Of a stretch of DNA of 64,000 nucleotides, positions 48,175 through 58,641 are shown in pieces. The notes under the pieces were generated by a model. It was given only the letters and a program-made list of their open reading frames with translations, was not told the DNA's origin and did not search any database. This DNA is from Plazaster borealis (taxonomy: Eukaryota > Echinodermata > Asteroidea > Forcipulatida > Labidiasteridae), in assembly GCA_021014325.1 (NCBI GenBank), contig CM037472.1:25095063-25159062 (forward strand), written 5' to 3'. Each line of letters begins with the position of its first letter. Position 1 is the first letter of the stretch. The position numbers and the translations under genes are program-made.

Positions 48175-48640
48175 ATATCGGACACTTAACCGGGTCAAAC
48201 CTCTCTGAACTAATAGACTGACAACGATTCCTCTACTGGTATTGAGCCAACATTTTATTTGTAAATGCAAAAACTGTTCTTGGCCTAAATTTTGTTTTAT
48301 CCATCCAAGATGGAACCAAAATTAATCCCTCAACTCAAAAAAAAAAAAAAAAAAATCAGAATACTCATCACACTAAGCCTGCATGTCCATTCATGTTGAA
48401 ACACTTTTCAGGTAATTTCAGAGGCCTACTCAATATAAAAAAAAAATACAACCATTGACAAAACTGCTAACTTGACAGTAGAAAAGTGGTACACTTTATT
48501 GAAAGTGGTACACTTGATTGTGTTTCTTGTCTACATTTTGCATACTTTTTATGTGTAATGTTTTACAGTCATTATGGGGGTGGGGCAAGTAGGCTACAAA
48601 GGATGAACAGGAGTAGTGTGGGTGGGGTAGGGGGATCAAT

Positions 48641-48660
48641 ATTTTATTATTATTATTATT
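48641..48660 (+). repeat. (TTA)n microsatellite
   Basis: A run of TTA units followed by TTTGTTCGGCATTATAAAAA. On the minus strand this reads as an AAT-type tail, as at LINE 3' ends, but no reverse-transcriptase remnant was recognised beyond it. Confidence 0.7.
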
Positions 48661-49755
48661 TGTTCGGCATTATAAAAACATACAAACAACATACATTCAC
48701 AAAATATTTAAACAAATTAAAAAATAACAAATCAACAAAACCCAGGGACATAAATGCCCAGAATTGAACAATAACTCTGGCTACACACACATACAATTAT
48801 ATATAAATCTTTTAAAATCTATAAAAATAGATCATGGAAAATAATAAACTATGTAAGGCAGGGGTCTCTCCAGGATTTTTCGAAACTGTGGGGGACTCAG
48901 ATTTTGGAAGTTTGGCCAAAGCACGCTGAAATGAAACAAGGTCTTCGGAATGTGGTATTTATCTTGGTTATGCAATCTGGAGCATTCTATATGGTTTTAT
49001 ATTGTTGATTTTTGTGACTTTGATCTTAAGTCAAATTTGTCATTATATTTTTTTGCATATCGGCCACAACTTGTGCGTATCGGCACGCAGTTTGCGCGTA
49101 TCAGCCTGATATGCTAACTTGTGCATGGGGATAATCCTGTAAGGTTGATGCAGCAATCATAGCATTTAGAAAAGGAGTAGTGGAGGAGGACAGATGTTTT
49201 ATGGAACAAGGAAATAGGGGCAACATATTAGAAATATATCTTGGAAGTGCTTGCTAGGGGAGTTAAAGCTGTTTTGGTGAATAAGGAAACAGTACCAAGA
49301 GGGGCTAGTGATACTACTGGTTCAAAGAAAAGGGGGTAAGCATTGATTAAACAAAGGCAAAGTACAAAGAGGTATATAGATGAGGCTACAGAAATAGGAT
49401 CAAGGTTCGGTGACGATAGAAAATGCACACAGGGACTCTTTCTAGTGTTCAAGTGGGGCTGAAAAAGAAACCCACAAAGTGGATAAGGAAAAGGATGAGA
49501 ATGCAAGCAATGGAGTTTATATCAGACGTTAGGAGGGGGATATATGTGTGGAAAGTAGAAGCTATAGACAGATCTGGAGCGGTAAACTTATCCCTCCATT
49601 TCTTAATGCATAACAGGCATCTAAGACCAAGTGATGTGTATGGAACTTCTAAGTGCCAGCCAGCGTGATGCCAGTTAAAGCCTACACATGACAAGTACGC
49701 CATGTGTTTTTTAAATTCATAACTGGCCTGAAGAAGAAAACTTTTCCCAAATGTT

Positions 49756-49768
49756 GCGCCCTCTATTG
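49756..49768 (-). promoter_or_regulatory. CTCF-like site
   Basis: The minus strand reads CAATAGAGGGCGC, matching the bilaterian CTCF core (AGAGGGCGC) at most positions. Orientation is minus. The neighbourhood contains no gene. Confidence 0.4.
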
Positions 49769-51198
49769 ACACTTGGGCTTTTACCAATAATTTTGATGCA
49801 TCATTCATCTGTCGGAAATAGTTACCTGGACACTGCTAATGAGAGAATGGGGGCTCTAAAAATGCAATAGAAAGCTCAGATGTTCAACCACCCATCTGGT
49901 TGTTTTGCCTAATTTAATCCAGTGTTAACACTGCCAGCAGTGCAATTATACATTCTTCAAGGCTAATACAGCATATCTGCCTCCTATATTTTTGCCGATT
50001 TAATAAAGGTGAGCACAATACAGAGTCATTTTACACTCTCTTAGACCTCATTAGCAATCACTTAAAAATCTGCACTAATAACAAAAACCAAGAGCCCAAA
50101 TTACCACAAATGCCATGAACGCTGATCAAATGCACATTTTCAATTATGTGTAATGTGTTCCACCACCTCACTAATTGTATGGCTGCCTTGTTAAAACAAA
50201 AATAATAATAAAATAAAAAATTCCTATGAACTGCTGGCTTGCGTTTTGACCCATTGGCTTTTGATTTTGAGAGCTGATGTCCCACAGTGATCAGATTTAT
50301 GACGGACATGTGGATATTACTGCTGCCCACAAGGTTAAACTTGATGAAATTATTTTGTCCCTCCTTAGTTATCAAGGAAAGCATAATCACAAGAGCTTTA
50401 CCCTGAATCAAGGCCCACCTCTTGAAGAAGACAACAGATTTGGGATTCTCAATGTGACAAGGATAATCAAATGATACAGATTCGAGGAGGACACACATGA
50501 TCATAGGTATATGACCCCGGGTGGGGGATACTGCCCACCCAAATTCAGGCAAAACAGTGGGGAAAATTTGGGCACAGCAAGAAGAAAATAAACTGGCCGA
50601 ACAAAGCAAAAAATACTTATTGTCTTGTATAAAAAATTGGTTCTTATGTTTTTATCTGTGTAAAATTTAGGGCAAATCAACCTCTCTGCCCCTTAAAGAG
50701 TCTCCACAAACGCCTATATGCACATGAGGAATCATTCTGATTGGGTCAACTATTTTGTTTCTAATGTTGGAATTACAATACGAAAACAAACAAATAAATT
50801 AATAAACCAAGTTTGCTTCAACACGTTTGAAATAAAACAAAAATCATTAGCTGATTGTTACTTAATAATAATCCATACACAGGCCCGCTGTAACATATAT
50901 AACATTTCCTAAATAATGTAGCTGAACGAAATCTTTTGCTTTTTCAGAGTTGGAAGGGGTAGCAGATCACAAAGATTGAGACAAGATTTAATAAATTGAA
51001 AAAGAAATTGGTATAAAACTGTGACACATCTCCAAAAATTACTGGTTGAATTAAATAAACAGAGTAAGTCTATCAACCCCTTTGTCCATTTGCAGTTATA
51101 GCCATGCTACCCATAAGCCCTTCTCTCTAAACATGGTGACGGTGTGTCCTCTCTGAGAACCAATTACCAAGCCCCTACCTAGCTGGATTAGGAACCAG

Positions 51199-51374
51199 GG
51201 GCCAATTTCATTTCGTTTTGCTTAAAAAGTTTCTGCTAAGCAACAATAAGCAGGATACCAGCCACATATGCTACATGTGAAATTGTATTTTAGCTGGTAA
51301 CCTTTTTCTGGTAAGCATAATTTTTGTTGTGCTTAGCTAGTTTTTGTGCTTAAGCAGCTCTATGAAATTGGGCC
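51199..51374 (+). mobile_element. palindromic MITE family P inserted in the minisatellite
   Basis: GGGCCAATTTCATTT to GAAATTGGGCC, 176 bp, with GCAGGATACCAGCCACATAT, TTAGCTGGTAACCTTTTTCT and TTAAGCAGCTCTATGAAATT inside. It interrupts a unit between AACCAG and TTACACTGATAGG. Anchors either side (51149 and 51423) are 274 bp apart, i.e. one ~97-bp period plus ~177 bp. Confidence 0.88.
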
Positions 51375-51443
51375 TTAGTTACACTGATAGGTCCTCTCGT
51401 CCCGGCAGAGCTGGGTATGCATCCTCTCTATTCAGCCCTTCCA

Positions 51444-51661
51444 GCGTTCTCCCTTAACAGTGGTCCACTGGCCAAATGCTAGTTAAAAACACCAGAGGAT
51501 CAGTCAAAATTCTCTCCAAGTGGTCTGGCTGGCTAGTTCAAGTGTTGAAAAGCATCCCTATCTCTTGAAATACGGACTAGTGAAAAAGCTGCTGGACTAG
51601 TGAAATGAAAAGCTAACTGGTCCTGCTGGCCAGTCATTAAAAAAGTTAAGGGCCAACCCTG
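51444..51661. mobile_element. inverted-repeat element inserted in the minisatellite
   Basis: 218 bp flanked by a 7-bp direct repeat CCTTCCA (51437-51443 and 51662-51668), which fits a target-site duplication. The ends are imperfect inverted repeats (GCGTTCTCCCTTAAC / GTTAAGGGCCAACCCTG). The inside shows CAGTGGTCCACTGGCC mirrored by TGGTCCTGCTGGCCAG. Length plus duplication (225 bp) explains why this unit is 325 bp rather than 100. A 7-8-bp duplication would suit a hAT-like MITE (inference). Confidence 0.75.
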
Positions 51662-52170
51662 CCTTCCAATCTGCCTTCCTATCTGCAAAAAAACTGCATC
51701 AGGACATCGTGATAGGTCCTCCAATCAATTCTTACATAGCTGGGTGTGATTATCTACCTAGATGTAATTAATATCCCCCTTTCTCCCTGAAGCAAAGACC
51801 ATCATACACTGATAGGTACTTTCCTCCTTTATTGCAGACTGCATTCCCTCTGAAAGCTAATTGATCCTGCCTCCTCCCTGAATAGGAAGCACCATCCAGG
51901 GTACCTTGATAAGTCCTCCCCTCTCTAAATACTATACCTGGGTGTACCCTCACTCGAATAAATAGGCCCCACCCTTTCAGCAGCAATAAGGCTACCTCGT
52001 GATAGCCCCCCAACCCCCTACATAGCTGGGTGCATTCACTGTGAGATCTAATTGACCACCGCCCCTTCTTATCTGAAGTAAAGGACCAGGCTACCCTGAT
52101 AGGCCCACCCCTCCCTACATAGCTGGGTGCACCCTCTCTGAGATCTAATTATTCCATCAACAGTCTCCTA

Positions 52171-52854
52171 TTAGACCTTCCATGCATATGATCAGAGAAG
52201 GGGGGAGAAAGAGAGAGGGAGCGAGGGAGCGGGGTCCTTGTATCGTAAACGGTCACCTTGGATCTCTAAACGTCACTGCCGGCACAGACCCAGCGCTCTT
52301 GTCTACTATTAGCCTAATATCACGTTTCACTGAATCCAGTTTTTTCTCGCTTGATCGCAGCCTCAATTTCAGAGTCCTTTGTAAAAGAGCCGTGTTCAGT
52401 AAGAGCTGCTCCTTCTTCGGGTTTTTTTCCCCCCACGCTTGCAGGAAGGTTTGAGCAATGAAAGAAGGCAAATATTGGCATAGCGTCTAGGGATACAAAG
52501 GAAGATCTCTAGTTCTGTTTGCTTGAAGATAAGGCATGTGTTTCCCCCCCCCCCCCCACTTTATTTCCCTTGAAACAAATCCATTGTAGCTATAGACAAT
52601 TACCTTTAGAGGTTGTTAATAAACGTAATCCTGCCTGGAAAAAAAATCAAAAATACCCCTTGCTTTTTTCCTTGTACAAGTGAAAAATAGGGTTGTCAGC
52701 ATGTGAATTTGCAGCAGTCAATTCATCCGTTAAATGCTTTGGGAAAACGCCATATTTATCCGCTGGGCATGATGCCATCTGGTCTGTTTCCATGCACATG
52801 CTCAGTGGTAAGCTTTCCCAACATCTACCTTGTGCAAACGAAATAAGATCAGTT
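52171..52854. other. non-coding interval
   Basis: Purine-rich GGGGGGAGAAAGAGAGAG near 52200, an acceptor-like pyrimidine tract ending ACGCTTGCAG near 52444, and a 14-base C run (52544-52557). The sequence after the acceptor soon meets a stop and lacks a donor, so no exon is called. Confidence 0.4.
52544..52557 (+). repeat. poly-C tract, 14 bases
   Basis: Uninterrupted C run. Confidence 0.9.
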
Positions 52855-53299
52855 TTAAAGGTAGGGTCATAGATTGGTAAATACTCAACAAATTTATGAC
52901 CATAAAAACTAACTTGGTGAGAAGCACTTCATAAACTATTTTGAGAAAGAATTCCCTTCGAACTTATTCAGAGTAATTATGGTTTCGAAAATTTTACACC
53001 AAAAAACATTTAAATCTGAGAATTGATTCATGCACGAATCGTTTCTCAGATTTCTGTGGTTGGTTTCTATTTGCGAATGCTGCGGCCAGAGATGTGTATG
53101 GTGCCCGCTGTCACCTCACTAAACATGGATGGATTCAACGTTCTTGTAAAAATACTGTGACAATTTTCGTTAACTGTTTTCTCAGCAAGTAGACACTGTA
53201 TTCAGCTGAAACTTTCACTTGTATCTTTCTTTCTTATTTTGCCTATAAATCAGCATCACTTTTAACAAAAACTAATCTATGACATGACCCTTCCTTTAA
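52855..53299 (-). mobile_element. TTAA MITE family D-like variant
   Basis: TTAA at 52855-52858 and 53296-53299. The central palindrome AATCTGAGAATTGATTCATG with its partner CGTTTCTCAGATT lies at about 53012-53052. The left part follows family D (ATTGGTAAATACTCAAC, TAAAAACTAACTTGGTGAG). The right part is different (AGACACTGTATTCAG, AATCTATGACATGACCCTTC), so it is a subfamily or another recombinant. Confidence 0.8.
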
Positions 53300-53599
53300 C
53301 TTGCAATTTTGTTGCTGACGTTTCTTTAAATAAAAACACGAGACAAATAATGATAATAGTCTGAACTTTGGGTCTGGCAACCGAAGCTCAATCTTTCTTT
53401 TCCGTGACAAAGTTGTCCTGACCATGGCGGTACTACCTCCGGGTCCTGACAAAACTGTACCTGATAAGAGTTGGTTTCAAGATTATAGCAGATTTGACAA
53501 AGAATCCACCTTAGTTTTACAACAAACAATGAGCCATGATTGAGATAGTATTAATGAGTTTCTTTAGATAAAGTCTCATCTTGTGAAAATGATGGAAAC
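53300..53599. other. spacer between MITEs
   Basis: About 300 bp. A 69-codon minus-strand frame here is unrecognised. Confidence 0.4.
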
Positions 53600-53774
53600 A
53601 GTTTTTATTATTTTAGTTAGAAATTACCTCTTTCTCGAAAACTACATTACTTCAGAGGGAGTCGTTTCCTACAATGTTTTATACTATCAACAGCTCTCCG
53701 TTGCTTGTTACCAAGTAAGTTTTTATGCTAATGTTTGTTTTCGAGTCATTACCAAACGTGTACGATACCTTTAA
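53600..53774 (+). mobile_element. TTAA MITE family A, right half only
   Basis: Starts at GTTTTTATTATTTTAGTTAG, which is just right of the central palindrome in intact copies, and runs to the right terminal TTAA. The left half is missing, so the break lies at the palindrome. The terminal TTAA (53771-53774) is shared with the next element. Confidence 0.88.
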
Positions 53775-54126
53775 AGCATATGTGTAATATTGGTAATTGT
53801 CAAAGACCAGTATCCACACTTGACGTGACCCAACATATACATCAAATAACAAACCTGTGAAAGTTTAAGCTCAATGGGTCATTGGAGTCACGAGAAAAAA
53901 GTGGGGAAAAACCTTGAATGTTCTCACTGTTTTCAAACATTGAGTTTTGGACTTAAAAGATCAAAACTAATTGTTTTACTCATCTTTCAAAAACTACTAC
54001 ATTTCCAGCACAAATATTTCAAAAGGGAGTTTCTCACCATGGCCATCTTTATACCATGTGAGTTGTGTGCAAATCTGTAAACATTTATATTCTTACTACT
54101 GCCAATGCTATGCACACCCTTTTTAA
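53771..54126 (+). mobile_element. TTAA MITE family C, full length
   Basis: TTAA at 53771-53774 and 54123-54126. The left half has TTGTCAAAGACCAGTATCC and CCAACATATACATCAAATAA. The right half has ACCATGTGAGTTGTGTGC and CCAATGCTATGCACACCC. The centre (TTGGACTTAAAAGATCAAAA) is a decayed version of the palindrome at 33235. It abuts the truncated family A copy, using the same TTAA. Confidence 0.9.
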
Positions 54127-54267
54127 AACCTGCAAAATTAAAACTCAAACATGGATAATACCTTATGGTGTAAAGTTTGCACCAAATTTAATGACAGATG
54201 CTATACATCATAATGTTACCATTGTCGATTGTGTGCCCGGTACCCTCCCCTTCTCCCTGATCACCAT

Positions 54268-54862
54268 CAAGCTTGGAATGCTGGGTTAACTAAAGCTCAA
54301 AACAATAACCAGGAGTCTATTCGAAATCATGCCCTTAAAATTATATTGGGCTCAGATAAACCTTGACTAGCTATCAACCATCTCTTATTAAATGTAATTT
54401 AGTTTTGCTAAACAAATCAGAGAAGGGATTTATGCTTAAATTTTGCCACTTCACTTAAAAACTCTTATTTATTTATGGACTGGTTACCACAGCCAAGAAA
54501 TACTAATTTGCAATATCAACTCAGACAGGCCGACAAGTTACCAGTCAAGTGTAAAACTAATCATTTAAAAAATACTCCTATTTCTTATTATGTCAACATT
54601 TTAAATGTCAACAGATCTGCGTCTGAGTTTATTTTGTTCTAAATTGTTTTAATTGTGCTTGTTGTCCGCAATTGATTTGTTTTCACTATATAGTGAGTAT
54701 TTGTCAGTAATTTTGCCCCCCCTCCCCCCCCCCCCCGCTATAGAGTGAGTATTTTTAATTTATTTGTTTCTATTTCATTGTTTACACTGTCTGATTTTGG
54801 CCTTTGGCTAAAAATGCAACATTTTTAACAAACAAGTTTAATAAAAATAATAATAATAATAA
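54268..54862 (+). pseudogene. LINE 3' end: reverse-transcriptase C-terminus plus tail, dead
   Basis: In the frame starting 54241, the translation from about 54271 gives WNAGLTKAQ, then SIRNHALKIILGS, RRDLCLNFATSLKN, DWLPQP, LRQADKLPVKCKTN and SYYVNILN. This order of words (W-x-x-GLT, IQ-R-ALKIILGS, RR-LCL-FA, C-TNR-K-SPI-YY) is what I know from the C-terminal region after the polymerase domain in CR1/jockey-type non-LTR elements. The frame is broken by TGA (54364), TAG (54400) and TAA (54409), and would end at TAA 54640. An AT-rich 3' untranslated part with a C-run block (54716-54736) follows, ending in an AAT-repeat tail (54841-54862), typical of LINE tails. The catalytic part is absent, so it is 5'-truncated. 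The exact clade is inference. Confidence 0.75.
54716..54736 (+). repeat. poly-C tract interrupted by one T
   Basis: Seven C, one T, then thirteen C, lying between two near-identical words (ATATAGTGAGTATTT and CTATAGAGTGAGTATTTT) of the LINE 3' region. Confidence 0.9.
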
Positions 54863-55002
54863 TGCAACATAATTAAGCCACTTTATTCTAGAGTAAAATG
54901 TACTTCTTTTTTCCCGATTTACTTGAACAAAAAAGCTGGGGTGCTTTGGCAGCCTTTGCTGAAATTTGTTTGGTTGTTTTTGTTAGTCTACCAAGCTGAC
55001 CA

Positions 55003-55351
55003 TTAAAGCAAATGTACAACATTGGTAATTGTCAAGGACCAGTATCCACAATTGATGTGACCCAACATATACATGAAATAACAAACCTGTGAAAGTTTAA
55101 GCTAAATCGGTCTTCGGAGTCATGAGAAAAAACAGTGAAAAATACCATGATATGTTTTCACTGTTTTCAAACATCGGATTTTATCACCAGTGATAAAGAC
55201 TAATTGTTTTACTCATTTCCTAAAAACTATAGCATTTCAAGCAAAACTAAGGGAAGTTTTCCACCATAACCATCTTTATACCATGTAAGCTATGTGCAAA
55301 TCTGTGAATTTTTTTATTTTCAACCTTACCAATGTTGTACACACCCTTTAA
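55003..55351 (+). mobile_element. TTAA MITE family C, full length
   Basis: TTAA at 55003-55006 and 55348-55351. Same two halves as the copy at 53771. The centre here is TTTTATCACCAGTGATAAAG, another palindromic sequence different from that at 33235. Confidence 0.9.
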
Positions 55352-56339
55352 GCTATAAATGAAACAAAAATTGCTACAGTTTTCATTACGCATCCATGGC
55401 AAGCCCAAGTCACCTTCATTACACCAACGTCTGGTCCCCAAACCCCAGAAAATATGCCATGTAGGAAATAAGCCCAAAAGAACGCAGTCAAACACCCCAG
55501 CTTTATTTCCCATAAAAAAAAATGTGTGGAAATACAAGTCAACATGGCTGCCATGCCTTCATCTGTGCTGCAACTATCATTAAGGTCGACTCTCATTACT
55601 CAGCCGTGTGCCTAAAATGGGTCAAGTGCAAATTTACTCCAAGCAAAGGAACTAATTTCAGCGGCATCGCTTTCATGTGTTCATTATTATTGTTTTCAGG
55701 AGTCACCCTCACCTTTTCCTTGTCCTTGTTTGGAGTAAAATTATTTTACCTTGACATGAATATCTTTGTTGAGCAGTTTTGTTGATGCTTGTTTCATAGG
55801 AAGAAATTGCAAATATATGTATACACAAATATTGGCACATTTTTAACCCGATATTAATTTTCACGAAAGAGCAGAAATAAAACACCGTTTTTAGAGCTTA
55901 ACAGTATTGAAGATTTTTGAGGGGGAAAAAGCCAACAAATTTTAATGAAAAATAATAGCATCACTTACAATTGAAAAATATAATTGCACTAAGTTTAAAC
56001 CAAAGAAAAACCAATAAATAACACCATGCTTGGGGTTCTTTACAAAATACAATTGTACAAACGATGGCAGCAGAGTTTCATCACATATTGGTTTTTGAAA
56101 AGCAATGATGTAAAAACCCAATTTTGAAAAGACTGTACACTTTGATGCATTGAGGCGGCCACCTTGGTTCTTTCATAATCATAAATGTGTAGGCATGGAT
56201 GATCTCTTAGGCATCAAGATGGAGGCCATACTATTTATACTTTCATCTGCATCACTGCAGCCATTTTTTTAAATATTTTTTTTTTGGGGGGGAGGGGGGA
56301 ATTGCCTTGTAAATATATCATGTGCAGATCTTGAATTAA
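55352..56339. other. non-coding interval
   Basis: An acceptor-like TTATTGTTTTCAG near 55700 leads into an unrecognised 27-codon frame. Overlapping open stretches on both strands at 55247-55785 are not supported as genes. Confidence 0.4.
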
Positions 56340-56500
56340 TACACGGCACCCACAGCAATAGCCATGGTGCCCTGTGCTTTTGTTGCGGTGCCCTTTGCAA
56401 AGTTACAATAAACATTTACATTTTCCTACTACGTAGAAGTGCCCCTTACAAGAGGTGACTTGCAGTGCCCCTTCAAGGGCAAAGCTCAAGGCCTACCTGT
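56340..56500 (+). mobile_element. short dispersed element, diverged relative of 29991-30117
   Basis: Shares GGTGCCCTTTGCAAAG, TGCCCCTTCAAGGGC and CAAGGCCT with the segment at 29991. Internal order is similar but identity is low. Confidence 0.4.
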
Positions 56501-57080
56501 GCACACTTGGTACCACCATGGAGGTGGTACCACATTGGGTAATATGCGACACAATACTTTTACTATAACTTGCTCCTATAGATAAATGGTATCACAAAAT
56601 GAAAAGATTGCCTTGAGACGTGTTTTATATGAAAATATGTAACTTTCTCATCTGCCTTTTTATTATTACCATGAGTCAGATATCCCTAAAACAATCTCTC
56701 TTTATACTCAACAAAGACTTTAATCTCAGTCAGGTTATAGTAACAATTCACTCTGGGCCAGCAAGTCATAAACGTAAAGTGAAGTTGTCTGGCTATTACA
56801 TAAATGTTTATGGCTACATGTGCCACAATTGACATTCCTTGTTAATGGTTGATGTCATAACCTAAATAACCATGACTATAGCATTCAAATTTCCTTCATT
56901 TGTTTTAACTTTTAAGAAAACAAGGTGAAAAAGGATTTGTTTCTGCCAAAAAAATAACAGCACATCAAACAATGATAGATGGCGATTGATGAAAGTTGAA
57001 TATCAAAGGTAATGCCAACCAGCAGTACATGTACTTAAGATCTCTACGGCATTACCACACAGCATTCTTCCAAACACAAG

Positions 57081-57097
57081 TCACTAGAGGGCGCCAC
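57081..57097 (+). promoter_or_regulatory. CTCF-like site
   Basis: TCACTAGAGGGCGCCAC closely matches the CCA-N-TAG-AGGGCGC consensus of bilaterian CTCF, on the plus strand. Only sequence similarity supports it. Binding would depend on CTCF being conserved in this animal. Confidence 0.5.
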
Positions 57098-58617
57098 AGC
57101 AACTAATAAGGCTGCACTACATTAAAAAAAAAACAGAGACAAAATCTTGGGCCGAGCCTTATGAATAAAATGTAAACCCAAATTTTTTTCTGTAAATCAA
57201 AAATTTGAAGGTCATGGCTTTTACGGATGTTGAAAAACTTGCCAAAATTGTGGAGCATTTCGGGTACAGTAGCCCTCTAAAAATTGCCATATTTTGCTGA
57301 AAAGTGTAGGGCCATTTTTACAGCCAGTCTGGCCAGTTAACTTGTTCAAGGGTGTTTTTATTTTGGATGAGGATGGCTCACAGGGTTTACGGATAACCTA
57401 CTTAAAATTGAAAAGAAAAATGAAGATTAGTTGTCAGCAAATAATACAATTTTGATTTGATTTCAACAGGCTGAGAGACTTTGAAATATTTTTTAGTATT
57501 TTGAATATTTAGCATTAAGCATTGGTTGCTATGAGGAGCTTATTCAATGTTGTTGATTCTGATACATGATATTGGTTGAGCTATGGCAGACCCTTTGTAG
57601 ACCATTGGAATGCTTACAGTGTAGCGCCTGAATGGTTTTGGCGATACTAGATTTGAATCTTTGTGCAACCTTTTCTTTCAATCTCCATTCAACTTGATGA
57701 AACCAGAGCTCAAAATTCAAATCAATTAAAACCATGGAGGAAGATTAACCCAAAACAAAAACTTGGAAGGAATCAAATGGTGTGGCTCCTTTTGTATTAT
57801 GTTTATCAATCATTGCTGCCAGTCTGGGAACTAGACGACAATGGCTACGTCATGGTTAATGTCTGCACAGGGATTACAAAATTCCCAAACTATGAAATAG
57901 TTGGCGCACAATCATATCATTTCTGATCTGACATCAACATAAGCAACTAAGTGTCGTGTCACAAACTCAGAAACTAACGAAAGAAGCAATAATGGTGATG
58001 TGTGAGCATCCGCTGAAGCAGGAAATTAGGTTAGAGTTTCATATACTTTTATGATGCTGCCATCATCTTTGTGATATTCCCTTTTTTAGTTTAAAGAAAC
58101 AATATATTTAGTTGCTGATTCTGGTTAATGCAAAAAAACAAAAATGGCAGATAATTTCACCCCTCCAGCCTCGGGTTGGATACACTGCTTTTAATGAACG
58201 TATATAAAGATGTCTGCAAAAATGGTCTACTGCTGAAATTAAGAGAAATGGGAGTGATTGTTTATGCTTCAAAAATCTAATGCTGCCTAACCCAGGTTAT
58301 ATGCTATTAACATAACGAGATTTTTAGAGGACATTTTAATTTCCCTTTCTGAAATTTTAAAGGAATACACAACACTGTAAAGTACATCTTGGGAGAAGTC
58401 TGCATTGGAGTGCTCAGCTTTGCTAGGATGAAATATTATTAAAATTGATTTGTTTATATGTTTCATGAAGAGGTATTGATTTTGGAGTTGGGGGCAACAG
58501 TCCTTTCAGTATTCTGAACGATAATGGAATCTGTGTCATACGCTTTACCCACAATCCAATTGTGACCTAAGCAGCTTACTATGACGACGAATGATGACTA
58601 GCATTGGTGACACAGAA

Positions 58618-58641
58618 CCCCCCCCCCCCCCCCCCGGGGGG
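58618..58641 (+). repeat. C18G6 homopolymer junction
   Basis: Eighteen C directly followed by six G: the longest C run in the window and self-complementary at the junction. Confidence 0.9.

Larger units (their letters stand above)
48210..51089. other. non-coding interval
   Basis: Contains a 19-base A run (48337-48355), a TTA repeat (48641-48660) next to sequence that could be an inverted LINE tail, and a CTCF-like site. Long open stretches (119 codons minus at 49449-49808; 183 codons minus from a TTG at 50609) are unrecognised and not called. Confidence 0.4.
51090..52170 (+). repeat. diverged ~97-bp-period minisatellite with nested insertions
   Basis: A unit containing GGACCAGGCTACCCTGATAG, CCTCCCTACATAGCTGGGTG and ACCCTCTCTGAGATCTAATT repeats in tandem. 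The GATAGG/GATAAG anchor recurs at 51386, 51711, 51811, 51908, 52001 and 52098, spaced 100, 97, 93 and 97 bp except for the first gap of 325 bp, which holds an insertion. A second insertion sits upstream at 51199. Without insertions about 680 bp, or seven units, remain. Copies are clearly diverged, so the array is not young. Confidence 0.85.

Noticed and set aside
51090..52170. GC-rich coding region
   Set aside because: The composition comes from the tandem unit, frames are interrupted, and the repeat period is not kept as a coding repeat.
52409..52500. Exon after the acceptor-like TTTTTTTCCCCCCACGCTTGCAG-type signal
   Set aside because: The downstream sequence meets a stop soon, and no donor is seen.
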